A DNA stretch of 11,845 nt from Acidobacteriota bacterium (GCA_021805265.1 JAJZFR010000109.1:1-11845), one strand, 5' to 3'. Counted from the first letter of the stretch, positions 1-8,337 are shown. Numbers and translations: made by a program. Notes: a model not told the origin generated them from the sequence alone.

Positions 1-1994
1 CGATCCTCTACCGTCAGGTCCTGCGAAGGCTGAAGGTACAGCCGAATGCCCCTCACCTGATCGACCGCCGGCTGGAGGCGCGCAATCACCTGCGAAGCGG
101 AGAGTTTGCGCTGGTCCAGCGGCTTGAGGTTGATCTGGATGCGTCCGCTGTTCAGCGTCGTGTTGGTCCCATCCACCCCAATGAAAGAAGAGATGCTTTC
201 AACCGCGGGGTCTTTCAGGATCACCTCGGCCAGGTCCTGCTGTCGCGTCGCCATGTTGCCAAACGAGATGGACTGCGGCCCTTCCGAAATGCCCAGAATC
301 ACGCCGGTATCCTGCACCGGAAAAAACCCCTTGGGCACGATCAGGAACAGAACAATCGTCGCGACCAGCGTCCCGATGGTAATCATCAGGGTAAAGAACT
401 GGTGGCGCAGAACAACCCGCAGCGTCCGTCCGTAAAATGCGATGACCGCTTCGAAGGCGCGCTCCGAAGCGCGATAGATGCGGCCCTGCTGCGCTGCCGG
501 CTTGTGTTTCAGAATCCGCGCGCACATCATCGGCGTCAGCGTCAGCGAAACCACCGCCGAAACCAGAATGGTTATCGCCAGGGTCACGGCGAACTCGCGA
601 AACAGCCGCCCCACAACATCGCCCATGAACAGCAGCGGAATCAGCACCGCGATCAGCGACACCGTCAGCGAGACGATGGTGAAGCCGATCTGCTCGCTGC
701 CCTTGAGCGCGGCGCGCATCGGGCTGTCGCCCTCCTCGAGAAAGCGCGAGATGTTTTCGATCATCACGATCGCGTCGTCCACCACGAAGCCCGTCGAGAT
801 CGTCAGCGCCATCAGCGTCAGGTTGTTCAGGCTGTAGCCCAGCAGGTACATGACGGCAAAGGTGCCCACCAGAGAAAGCGGCACGGCCACGGAAGGGATG
901 ATGGTGGCCGAAAGGTTGCGCAGAAACAGGAAGATCACCATCACCACCAGCCCAATGGTGAGCAGCAGCGAGAATTGCACATCGGCGACCGACGCGCGGA
1001 TGACATTGGTGCGATCCGTCAGGATGCGAATCTGCACCGACGCGGGCATGCTCGCCCGCAACTGCGGCAGCAGCGTCTTGATCCGATCCACCACCGCGAT
1101 GATGTTGGCTCCAGGCTGCCGCTGAATGTTCAGGATCACCGCCGGATGACTTCCCGCGCCGGGCAGGCCCATCCACGCCGCCTGTTGCGAATTCTCCGCC
1201 GCATCCACCACCGTCGCCACGTCCGAGGTGCGCACCGCTGCGCCGTTGCGGTAAGCGAGGATGACCGGCTTGTAATCGTCGCTCGAAAAAAGCTGGTCGT
1301 TCGCCCCCACCGTATACGATTGCCGCGAGCCGTTCAGCGTTCCCTTCGCCTGGTCCACGTTGGCCGCCACCAGCGCGGCGCGCAGGTCCTCGAGGCTCAG
1401 GTTATAGGCCGCAAGCTGGGCTGGATTCGCCTGAATCCGCACCGAGGGTTTTTGTCCGCCCGCAATCGAGACCAGCCCCACCCCGGAGACCTGGGAGATT
1501 TTCTGCGCCAGATTGGTGTCGGCCGCGTCCTCGACCTTGTCCAGCGGCAGCGTCTCCGAGGTCAGCGCCAGCGTCATCACCGGCGCGTCGGCAGGGTTCA
1601 CCTTGCTGTAGATCGGCGGATTGGGCAGGTCGGTGGGCAGGAAGTTGTTCGCCGCGTTGATCGCCGCCTGCACCTCCTGCTCGGCCACGTCGATATTCTC
1701 GTCGAGGTTGAACTCAAGCGTAATCACCGAGCCGCCGCCGGAGCTGACCGAGGTCATCTGTTTCAACCCAGGCATCTGGCCGAACTGCCGCTCGAGCGGC
1801 GCGGTCACCGAAGACGACATCACCTGTGGCCCGGCGCCGGGATAGAACGTGAGCACCTCGATGATCGGGTAATCCACCTCCGGCAGCGCCGAAACCGGCA
1901 ACAGCCGGTAGCCCACCGCGCCCGCAAGCACAATGGCCACCATCAGCAGCGAGGTGGCAACCGGACGGATGATGAATGGGCGAGACGGATTCAC
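1..1994 (-). CDS. mdtB: RND multidrug efflux permease, MdtB/MdtC type (C-terminus cut by window edge)
   Basis: Proton-driven inner-membrane pump subunit of the HAE-1 RND family; with an adaptor and an outer-membrane channel it expels drugs or other amphiphiles. The first 664 residues are present and the rest lies beyond the left edge (family length is about 1,030-1,050). The first transmembrane helix is at about residues 10-30, a periplasmic porter region follows to about 335, and a helix bundle spans about 340-495. TM4 reads GFVVDDAIVMIENIS, with the essential proton-relay pair at D406/D407. The stretch LIPLLFMGDVVGRLFREFAV (about 451-470), followed by SLTLTPMMCAR, closely resembles MdtB as I remember it. 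The start is a GTG overlapping the adaptor stop by 4 nt (GTGA), with GAGGA (2002-2006, read on the minus strand) 7 nt upstream, so the pair is translationally coupled. It could equally be named MdtC; the substrate is unknown. Confidence 0.93.
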   Translation of the reverse strand, partial: MNPSRPFIIRPVATSLLMVAIVLAGAVGYRLLPVSALPEVDYPIIEVLTFYPGAGPQVMSSSVTAPLERQFGQMPGLKQMTSVSSGGGSVITLEFNLDENIDVAEQEVQAAINAANNFLPTDLPNPPIYSKVNPADAPVMTLALTSETLPLDKVEDAADTNLAQKISQVSGVGLVSIAGGQKPSVRIQANPAQLAAYNLSLEDLRAALVAANVDQAKGTLNGSRQSYTVGANDQLFSSDDYKPVILAYRNGAAVRTSDVATVVDAAENSQQAAWMGLPGAGSHPAVILNIQRQPGANIIAVVDRIKTLLPQLRASMPASVQIRILTDRTNVIRASVADVQFSLLLTIGLVVMVIFLFLRNLSATIIPSVAVPLSLVGTFAVMYLLGYSLNNLTLMALTISTGFVVDDAIVMIENISRFLEEGDSPMRAALKGSEQIGFTIVSLTVSLIAVLIPLLFMGDVVGRLFREFAVTLAITILVSAVVSLTLTPMMCARILKHKPAAQQGRIYRASERAFEAVIAFYGRTLRVVLRHQFFTLMITIGTLVATIVLFLIVPKGFFPVQDTGVILGISEGPQSISFGNMATRQQDLAEVILKDPAVESISSFIGVDGTNTTLNSGRIQINLKPLDQRKLSASQVIARLQPAVDQVRGIRLYLQPSQDLTVED

Positions 1995-3385
1995 GGGCGC
2001 GTCCTCTTGCCCTCGCCGGAACCCTGCCCGTGGCCTCTGCCAGCCCCGTGCGAAGAGGCCGCGCTCTGGTTCAACCCCTGAGCCAGCGCGCTGGTCGAGG
2101 CTCCCGCGCTCGCCGATACTGCCATCGCCGCCGAGGACGCGCTCACTTCCACAATCGAGTTCGCGTGCAGGCGGTCCGCCCCATCGATGATGACCTGGTC
2201 CCCAGGCGACACTCCGCTATCGACAATCGTTACCTGCCCCTCCGTCAGCGCTACCTTGACCGTCGTCATCGAGACTTTGTCGGTATCGGTTGACGGATCG
2301 TGGTGAACGGTCCACACAAACGTCCCCTGGTTGCCGGTCTGAATCGCCGCCGAGGGCACCACCAGCGCCCTCGGTCGCTGCTCCATGATCAGGTGGATGT
2401 TCACAAATTGATTCGGAAAAAGCTGCTGATCCACGTTCGAGAACACCGCCTTCAGCTTGTCCGTTCCCGTCGTCGTATCGATCTGGTTGTCTGCCGTCAG
2501 CAACTCGCCTGTCGCCAGTCGCGTTGTATCGCCGCGGTCAAATGCCTCGGCCACCAGTTGACGCTGGCCGCGCAGCATCGACAGCACCTGGGGCAGTTGG
2601 TTCTCCGGCAGGGTGAAGTAAACCGCGATTGGTTCAAGCTGATTGATGATGACCAGGTTCGTGGTGTTCGCCGTGATGATGTTGCCCGGATCAACCAGAC
2701 GCAGGCCGATCTTGCCCGAGATCGGCGATTGGACCGTACACCAGTCGAGCTGCAACTGCGCGGTTTCGATCGCCGCCTTGTCCGACTGGATCGCGCCTTC
2801 ATATTGACCCTGCGTCGAAAGCTCCAGATCGAGCTGCTCCTTCGAGACCACGCCCGCCTCGTAGAGCGCCTTGTAACGCGCGTACTCGGCCTGCGCATCC
2901 TTGAGCAGCGCTACGTCGTGGGCCAGCGTACCCTTGGCCTGGTCCAGAGCCGCCTTGTAAGGGCTGGGATCGACCACCAGGATCGTCTGCCCCTCCTTGA
3001 CCAGTTGGCCTTCCGTGAAATTCACATGATCCAACTGCCCGCTCACGCGCGCCTTGACCGTAACCGAGTAGTAAGGCGTCACAGTGCCCAGCGCCGTCAG
3101 ATAAACCGGCATCGGCTTCTCTTCGACCGCCGCAGCCTGAACCGGAACCGGCATATTCAGCAGCGCGTTCGCCTGGCTCGCCGTCTGCTGCGCGGCCAGC
3201 TTGCGGTTCTTGTACACCCGCCACACCCCGGCAACCACCAGCGCCAGCAGTACAACATAAACCACAGGCCGCACCCAACCAGACTTGCTCGGTTCGGGAT
3301 TCAGGCCTTCGCTCAAACTTTCAGTCGATTGGGACACGGGCACACTTTCCATTTCTTGCAGACTCGGTTTCCGGATTCCCCGCAA
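1991..3385 (-). CDS. mdtA: RND efflux periplasmic adaptor (membrane fusion protein), MdtA type
   Basis: Bridges the downstream permease to an outer-membrane channel. In order: a short cytoplasmic tail, one membrane anchor (about residues 38-56), the first lipoyl half (about 102-139, VSGQLDHVNFTEGQLVKEGQ), an alpha-hairpin (about 140-210), the second lipoyl half (PISGKIGLRLVDPGN, about 220-235), then beta-barrel and membrane-proximal domains with DNQID and FPNQFVN signatures typical of MdtA. The last 50 residues (415-464) are a low-complexity Ala/Ser then Gly/His tail. The start is uncertain. TTG at 3385 has AGGAG (3392-3396, minus strand) 6 nt upstream, so I prefer it. ATG at 3352, giving 453 residues, has only a weak purine stretch before it. 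First gene of the leftward operon; its stop overlaps the permease start. Confidence 0.92.
   Translation of the reverse strand: MRGIRKPSLQEMESVPVSQSTESLSEGLNPEPSKSGWVRPVVYVVLLALVVAGVWRVYKNRKLAAQQTASQANALLNMPVPVQAAAVEEKPMPVYLTALGTVTPYYSVTVKARVSGQLDHVNFTEGQLVKEGQTILVVDPSPYKAALDQAKGTLAHDVALLKDAQAEYARYKALYEAGVVSKEQLDLELSTQGQYEGAIQSDKAAIETAQLQLDWCTVQSPISGKIGLRLVDPGNIITANTTNLVIINQLEPIAVYFTLPENQLPQVLSMLRGQRQLVAEAFDRGDTTRLATGELLTADNQIDTTTGTDKLKAVFSNVDQQLFPNQFVNIHLIMEQRPRALVVPSAAIQTGNQGTFVWTVHHDPSTDTDKVSMTTVKVALTEGQVTIVDSGVSPGDQVIIDGADRLHANSIVEVSASSAAMAVSASAGASTSALAQGLNQSAASSHGAGRGHGQGSGEGKRTRP
3367..3377 (-). promoter_or_regulatory. Copy A of AATCCGGAAAC motif (candidate operator)
   Basis: An exact 11-bp match, on the minus strand, to two other copies at 3539-3549 and 3651-3661. 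It falls in codons 3-6 of the adaptor if TTG at 3385 is the start. It falls 15-25 nt upstream of the alternative ATG at 3352, in which case it would sit in the leader close to the ribosome-binding region. The repeat is seen directly; the operator role is inferred. Confidence 0.4.
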
Positions 3386-3424
3386 AACAGGCTCCTGCTT
3401 GCGGAAATACAGCCAACCCTCTCA

Positions 3425-3453
3425 GAGTTACGCTCTTACCAAGGGACGGTCAA
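3425..3453 (-). promoter_or_regulatory. Possible sigma-70-like promoter for the mdtA-mdtB operon
   Basis: On the minus strand TTGACC (3448-3453) matches the -35 consensus at five of six positions. After a 17-nt spacer comes TAACTC (3425-3430), a poor -10. Transcription would begin about 30 nt before the TTG start. The -35 match is good and the -10 is weak, so this is a tentative call. Confidence 0.22.
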
Positions 3454-3538
3454 GCACCGCCTTTTGTTTCCTGAAGCGCCTTCCCCCGGCTTCCAGCAAA
3501 CGCCAGCCTGCCGAAGTCGCCGCCGGAAGCAAGCTCGC

Positions 3539-3549
3539 AATCCGGAAAC
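3539..3549 (+). promoter_or_regulatory. Copy B of AATCCGGAAAC motif (candidate operator)
   Basis: An exact 11-bp match to copies A and C. The identity with copy C extends to 13 bp (CAATCCGGAAACT, 3538-3550). It lies mid-way in the divergent region, about 255 bp from the rightward permease start. The core TCCGGA is palindromic, which suits a dimeric regulator, but this is inference. Confidence 0.4.
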
Positions 3550-3650
3550 TCGGGTATTCTCTCGATGCCCCACCCGACCACTTCGACTCGAAAAATTGCC
3601 GCTCCGCTGAGTTTGTGGTTCTTTCACCCTTCCCTGGCCGTAAACTGTCC

Positions 3651-3661
3651 AATCCGGAAAC
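3651..3661 (+). promoter_or_regulatory. Copy C of AATCCGGAAAC motif (candidate operator)
   Basis: An exact match to copies A and B, 112 bp downstream of B in the same orientation and about 143 bp before the rightward permease start. Six-base inverted arms GTAAAC (3640-3645) and GTTTAC (3678-3683) flank it, although arms this short could be chance. Confidence 0.4.
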
Positions 3662-3717
3662 TTCGGCGATACGATACGTTTACTACCTCTCTGGCCGCGA
3701 GCACCGCCCGAAACAAA

Positions 3718-3747
3718 TTCGAGCCGGGAATCTCCAGCCAGTAGAAT
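3718..3747 (+). promoter_or_regulatory. Weak candidate promoter for the rightward efflux operon
   Basis: TAGAAT (3742-3747) matches the -10 consensus at five of six positions. It is preceded at 18 nt by TTCGAG (3718-3723), a poor -35. It would give a leader of about 50 nt before the ATG at 3804. This may be chance in a relatively AT-rich patch. Confidence 0.15.
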
Positions 3748-3803
3748 AGAGACATCCAGCGACCGCAGCCTTTGTTTTTTATCCTCGGAGCGACCAGAAA
3801 CAT

Positions 3804-6800
3804 ATGTGGATTGTCCGGCTTGCATTACGACGGCCTTATACTTTTGCCGTCTTCGCCCTGTTACTGCTCATTCTCGGGGCGGTCAGCATCTTCACGATGC
3901 CCACCGACATTTTTCCCAATATCAACGTTCCCGTAGTCAGCGTGGTGTGGCAGTTTACCGGACTTTCCGCCGAAGAAATGGCCAACCGCATCGTCTACAA
4001 CAACGAGCGCGGCATCACCACCACCGTCAACGACATCGATCACATGGAATCCCAGTCGCTCGATGGCGTCGCCGTCATCAAAATATTCTTCCACCCCCAC
4101 GTGAACATCGGCTCCGCCGTTGCCGAAGTCACCGCGATTGCCCAGACACAGCTTCGCTCCCTGCCGCCGGGAACCGTTCCCCCCTTCATCATTCAATACA
4201 ACGCATCCACCGTTCCCGTCCTTCAGCTTGGACTCTCCGGCCAGGGGATGACGGAACAGCAGTTGTTTGACCTCGGCACCAACACCATCCGCACACAGCT
4301 CGCCACCGTCGAGGGTGCCTCGATTCCCTACCCCTACGGCGGCAAGCAGCGCCAGGTCCAGGTGGACCTCGATACCCACGCCATGCAGGCCAGGGGCATC
4401 TCTCCCGCCGATGTGGTCAACGCCGTCAGCGCCCAGAACATCATCGCTCCGGCGGGCACCATCAAAATCCATAAACTCGAGTACGCGGTCGAGTCCAACT
4501 CCGCGCCGCTCACCATCCAGGAACTCAACGATCTGCCCGTCAAAACCGTAAACGGCACCGTCATTTATATCCACGACGTGGCCCACGTGCGCGATGGTTT
4601 CCCCCCGCAGACCAACATCGTCCGCGTCGATGGCCAGCGCGCTTCTCTCATGCTCATCATGAAGACCGGCTCCGCCTCCACCCTCAACATCATCGCCGAC
4701 ATCATGGCCAAACTGCCGATTATCAAAGCCCAGTTGCCGCCGCAGTTGCGCATCACTCCGCTCTCTGACCAGTCCATCTTCGTTCGCTCCGCTATCAGCG
4801 GCGTCGTCCGCGAGGCCCTCATCGCCGCCTGCCTCACCGCCATCATGATCCTGGTCTTTCTCGGCAGTTGGCGCTCCACCGTCATCATCGCGGTCTCCAT
4901 TCCGCTTTCGATTCTTACCTCCCTCATCGCACTTTCCATGCTCGGCGAGACCATCAACATCATGACCCTCGGCGGCCTTGCGCTCGCTGTCGGCATCCTC
5001 GTCGATGACGCGACCGTCGAAATCGAAAACATCAACCGCAATCTCGAATCCGGCAAGGAGATCGAGCAGGCCATCCTCGACGGCGCGGCCCAGATTGCCG
5101 TCCCCGCCTTTGTCTCCACCCTGTCCATCTGCATCGTCTTTGTCCCCATGTTTTTTCTCTCTGGCGTCTCGCGCTATCTCTTTGTGCCGCTCGCCGAGGC
5201 TGTCGTCTTCGCCATGCTCGCCAGCTATCTGCTCTCGCGCACGGTCGTCCCAACCATGGCAAAATATCTCCTCAGGGAACACGACGACGCTGAAATCCAG
5301 CAGCGCAAAAACAGCCGCAATCCATTTGTCAGCTTCCAGCGCGGCTTTGAAGCGGGCTTTGAAAAACTGCGCGGCGGCTATCTCCGCCTGCTCACCTTCT
5401 GCGTCGATCGCTCCGTAATCTTTCTCGTCAGTTTTCTCCTGCTCTGCCTTGCCTCTCTCAGCCTCATTCCCTGGCTGGGACAGGATTTCTTTCCCTCAAG
5501 CGACGCCGGAGCCTTCAAAATTCATGTCCGCGCCCACACCAGCACCCGCATTGAAGACACCGCTGCGCTCTGCGACCACGTCGATGCCGCCATTCGCCAG
5601 ATCGTGCCCGCCAGCGAAATCGAAGGCATCATCGACAACATCGGCCTGCCCTATTCCAGCTACGCCCTGACCTATTCCACCTCCGCGCCGGTCGGCACCG
5701 CCGACGCTGATATTCTCGTCCAGCTCAACCCGAAACATCACTCCGCCAGCCACTATGTCGATCTCCTGCGAGAGCGGCTCCGTATCCAGTTTCCCGGCGT
5801 AACCTTCTACGCCCTGCCAACCGACATCGTCACACAGATCCTCAACTTCGGCCTCGCCGCGCCCATCGACATTCAGATCATCGGCCTGAACCTCCACGAC
5901 AACCGGGCCTTTGCCGAAAGAATGCTCAACGAGGTCAAGTACGTACCCGGAACCGCCGACGCGCGCATTCAGCAGCCCTTCGACGCGCCCAAACTCACCG
6001 TCAACGTGGACCGCACGCGAAGCTCGCTCGTCGGCCTCAAACAGCGCGACGTCATCGCCAGCGTGCTCGTGGCTCTCAGCGGCAGCTTCCAGACCACGCC
6101 AAACTTCTACCTCGACCCGCGCAACGGCGTCTCCTATAACATCGCCGTCCAGTCCCCGCAATACGACCTCGAAACGATACCGGAACTGGAGAGCATCCCG
6201 ATCACGGTTTCCACCGGCACTCCGCCCACCACCACCACCCCCGGATTTGCTCCAGCCGGCGCGCCCGGCGTCACCGGACTCAGCATCGGCGACGCCTCAA
6301 CCTATGCGCCCGGCAGTACCCCCGCAACCCAGGTTCTCGGCAACCTCGCCACCATCGTTCCCGGCACCGAGCTGGGCGTCGAAAGCCATTACGACGTTCA
6401 GCCCGTGCTCGATATTTACACCAACGTCGAGAACACCGACCTCGGCAGCGTCACCCGCCGAATCGAAGACATCGTCGCCCGCGACCGCAAGAGTGCTCCC
6501 CGCGGAACTCAGGTCATCCTCCGCGGCCAGAGCGAGACCATGAAGCAATCCTACGTCGGCCTGCTCTCCGGCCTCGCCTTTTCCATCCTTCTCGTCTACC
6601 TCCTGATCGTCATCAACTTTCAGTCCTGGATGGACCCGTTCCTCATCATCTCCGCGCTTCCGGCTGCCATTGCGGGCATCGTCTGGTTCCTCTTTCTCAC
6701 CCACACCCATCTCAGCGTACCCGCGCTCACCGGAACCATCATGTGCATGGGCGTGGCCACGGCAAACTCCATTCTTGTTGTCAGTTTTGCCCGCGAGCAA

Positions 6801-7112
6801 CTCGAAGCCCTGGTCGGCGATGCGCGCAAAGCCGCCCTCAACGCGGGCTTTGTCCGCTTCCGGCCCGTCCTCATGACCGCCCTCGCCATGATCATCGGCA
6901 TGGTCCCCATGGCGCTCGGTCTCGGCGACGGCGGGGAACAGAATGCCCCCCTCGGGCGCGCCGTCATCGGCGGCCTGCTCGTGGCCACCGTCGCCACGCT
7001 GCTCTTTGTCCCCACTTTTTTTGCCGCCCTGCACTCCCGCCTCGAACGGCGCAAACGCTCCCGCAAGACTGACAACGCCATTGTCTACGAACAGTTTCCG
7101 GAGTCCCTATGA
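3804..7112 (+). CDS. RND efflux permease, atypical HAE-like type with DDATVEIEN motif
   Basis: Inner-membrane RND transporter of 1,102 residues, slightly longer than usual for the family. The first helix is at about residues 11-31, the first periplasmic loop at about 32-330, TM2-6 at about 335-490, a cytoplasmic link at 490-525, a second periplasmic loop at about 555-915, and the last helices at 915-1075. TM4 carries ILVDDATVEIENI (D401, D402 plus E406). In TM10, GVATANSILVV (983-993) has alanine (A987) where AcrB has its proton-relay lysine. Residues about 803-845 are a Thr/Pro/Gly/Ala-rich stretch that looks like an insertion. The start ATG has GGAG 13 nt upstream, a rather long spacing. 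The adaptor and outer-membrane channel follow in the same operon. The family is clear; the substrate (drug, solvent or other) is not. Confidence 0.93.
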   Translation: MWIVRLALRRPYTFAVFALLLLILGAVSIFTMPTDIFPNINVPVVSVVWQFTGLSAEEMANRIVYNNERGITTTVNDIDHMESQSLDGVAVIKIFFHPHVNIGSAVAEVTAIAQTQLRSLPPGTVPPFIIQYNASTVPVLQLGLSGQGMTEQQLFDLGTNTIRTQLATVEGASIPYPYGGKQRQVQVDLDTHAMQARGISPADVVNAVSAQNIIAPAGTIKIHKLEYAVESNSAPLTIQELNDLPVKTVNGTVIYIHDVAHVRDGFPPQTNIVRVDGQRASLMLIMKTGSASTLNIIADIMAKLPIIKAQLPPQLRITPLSDQSIFVRSAISGVVREALIAACLTAIMILVFLGSWRSTVIIAVSIPLSILTSLIALSMLGETINIMTLGGLALAVGILVDDATVEIENINRNLESGKEIEQAILDGAAQIAVPAFVSTLSICIVFVPMFFLSGVSRYLFVPLAEAVVFAMLASYLLSRTVVPTMAKYLLREHDDAEIQQRKNSRNPFVSFQRGFEAGFEKLRGGYLRLLTFCVDRSVIFLVSFLLLCLASLSLIPWLGQDFFPSSDAGAFKIHVRAHTSTRIEDTAALCDHVDAAIRQIVPASEIEGIIDNIGLPYSSYALTYSTSAPVGTADADILVQLNPKHHSASHYVDLLRERLRIQFPGVTFYALPTDIVTQILNFGLAAPIDIQIIGLNLHDNRAFAERMLNEVKYVPGTADARIQQPFDAPKLTVNVDRTRSSLVGLKQRDVIASVLVALSGSFQTTPNFYLDPRNGVSYNIAVQSPQYDLETIPELESIPITVSTGTPPTTTTPGFAPAGAPGVTGLSIGDASTYAPGSTPATQVLGNLATIVPGTELGVESHYDVQPVLDIYTNVENTDLGSVTRRIEDIVARDRKSAPRGTQVILRGQSETMKQSYVGLLSGLAFSILLVYLLIVINFQSWMDPFLIISALPAAIAGIVWFLFLTHTHLSVPALTGTIMCMGVATANSILVVSFAREQLEALVGDARKAALNAGFVRFRPVLMTALAMIIGMVPMALGLGDGGEQNAPLGRAVIGGLLVATVATLLFVPTFFAALHSRLERRKRSRKTDNAIVYEQFPESL

Positions 7113-8335
7113 CCACCCATCACGATCCTCAGTCCCCGCCGCTGCCAGCCCCGACCGAGCACTATGAATCCGCGCCCGAACAAAAGCCCATCCAGCTCCG
7201 CCACGCGGGGATTGCGGGAGTACTGCTGATCCTCCTGCTGGCTGGCCTCGCCATTCTCGGCATCCTCCCCCGCATCACCGCCAAGGCCGCGCTCACTCAG
7301 AAGACCGCCGAGCTGGCCATTCCAGCCGTCATCGCCGCCCCGCCCACCCCCGGAAAACCCGTCCAGGACCTCATCCTGCCTGGCAACGTCACCGCCTACA
7401 CCGACTCGCCCATCTACGCCCGTACCCCCGGCTACCTCATCCACTGGTACTTCGACATTGGTGCCCGCGTCAAAAAGAATGCCCTCCTCGCCGAAATTGC
7501 CACCCCCGAGGTCGATCAGCAACTCGTTCAGGCCCAGGCCGACCTCAATACCGCCGAAGCCAACGCAAAGAACGCAAAGATTCAAGCTGACCGCTACAAC
7601 GGCCTCATCGCCACCCACGCCGTCTCCCAGCAGAACACGGACATCTTCACCTATCAGGCTGCCTCGACCGCCGCGCAGGTTGCCAGCGCCCAGGCCAACG
7701 TGCAGCGGCTCAGGGAACTGACCTCGTTTGAAAAAATCTACGCGCCCTTCTCCGGCGTCGTCACCGCCCGCAACATCGATACCGGCCAGTTGATTGACGT
7801 GGGCGCGACAAAGGAGCTGTTTCACATGCAGGCCGTGGACGTGCTCCGCGTCTACACCAGCCTCCCCGGCGTCTTCTCCGGCTCGGTCAGAATCGGCGAG
7901 CCGGTTGACCTCACCTTTGCCGAACACCCCGGTCAGGTCTTTGTCGGCAAACTGGTGCGCACCGCCCAGGCCATTGATCCGGCCACGCGCACCCTCCTCG
8001 TCGAGATCGATGTACCCAATAACAAAGGACTCCTGCTGGCCGGAACCCTCGCCCAGGTTCACTTCAAAGTAGTTCCCGTAGGCAACGTCTTTGTCCTGCC
8101 CGTCTCCGCGCTGATCTTCCGCAGCGCCGGCCTCCAGGTAGGCACCGTCCAGAACGGAATCGCCCATCTGGTCACCGTAACCATGGGCCAGGACGATGGA
8201 AAAACTGTGCAGATCAACACCGGCATCTCCAGGGACGACATGGTGATTCAGGATCCCCCGGATGCCCTCGTGGACGGAGAAAAAGTGCGCGTGCTGACCC
8301 CCAGCGAAGTTGCAGCAGCAGAGGGAGGCAATTGA
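7109..8335 (+). CDS. RND efflux periplasmic adaptor (membrane fusion protein)
   Basis: A 408-residue adaptor partnering the permease encoded immediately upstream. A Pro/His-rich cytoplasmic N-terminus is followed by one membrane anchor (about 34-53). The first lipoyl half spans about 90-130 (TPGYLIHWYFDIGARVKKN) and an Ala/Gln-rich alpha-hairpin about 132-202. The second lipoyl half (YAPFSGVVTARNIDTGQLID) is at 211-230, followed by beta-barrel and membrane-proximal domains (DPATRTLLVEIDV, LPVSALIF). The ATG overlaps the permease stop by 4 nt (ATGA), and GGAG at 7100-7103 lies 5 nt upstream, so translation is coupled. It differs clearly from the MdtA-like adaptor of the leftward operon, so the two pumps are not a recent duplication. 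No lipobox is seen, so anchoring is by the helix. Confidence 0.93.
   Translation: MTTHHDPQSPPLPAPTEHYESAPEQKPIQLRHAGIAGVLLILLLAGLAILGILPRITAKAALTQKTAELAIPAVIAAPPTPGKPVQDLILPGNVTAYTDSPIYARTPGYLIHWYFDIGARVKKNALLAEIATPEVDQQLVQAQADLNTAEANAKNAKIQADRYNGLIATHAVSQQNTDIFTYQAASTAAQVASAQANVQRLRELTSFEKIYAPFSGVVTARNIDTGQLIDVGATKELFHMQAVDVLRVYTSLPGVFSGSVRIGEPVDLTFAEHPGQVFVGKLVRTAQAIDPATRTLLVEIDVPNNKGLLLAGTLAQVHFKVVPVGNVFVLPVSALIFRSAGLQVGTVQNGIAHLVTVTMGQDDGKTVQINTGISRDDMVIQDPPDALVDGEKVRVLTPSEVAAAEGGN
8324..8328 (+). promoter_or_regulatory. Ribosome-binding site that decides the outer-membrane channel start
   Basis: GGAGG lies 9 nt before ATG 8338 but only 3 nt before the alternative TTG at 8332, which would overlap the previous stop as TTGA. 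The spacing favours the ATG. Confidence 0.7.
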
Positions 8336-8337
8336 AC

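Larger units (their letters stand above)
3386..3803. promoter_or_regulatory. Divergent control region between two RND efflux operons
   Basis: These 418 bp separate the starts of two divergent efflux operons and should hold both promoters. Open frames cross it on both strands, but none has a recognisable domain, a good start context or protein-like composition, so I call no gene. It contains two exact copies of AATCCGGAAAC, a degenerate copy (GTTTCCTGAAG at 3466-3476), and a short GATAC tandem (about 3668-3677) next to the second copy. No riboswitch or terminator hairpin was found by eye. Confidence 0.75.

Noticed and set aside
402..2081. Long open frame antisense to the MdtB-like permease
   Set aside because: Arg/His/Gln-rich translation with no domain; the opposite strand encodes an unmistakable RND permease. 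It is an artefact of high-GC codon bias.
2300..3610. Long open frame antisense to the MdtA-like adaptor
   Set aside because: Arg/Leu-rich composition without motifs, and the adaptor on the other strand is clear.
3640..3683. Inverted repeat GTAAAC...GTTTAC around motif copy C
   Set aside because: Six-base arms 32 nt apart are easily expected by chance; too weak to call a separate operator.
3436..3825. Possible small gene (129 residues, minus strand) within the divergent control region
   Set aside because: It overlaps the start of the rightward permease, has no domain or helix-turn-helix pattern, and has Arg/Ser/Gly-rich composition.
3861..5282. Open frame antisense to the second permease, rich in Asp/Gly
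   Set aside because: Asp/Gly/Val composition typical of a reverse-complement frame of C-ending codons; no motif.
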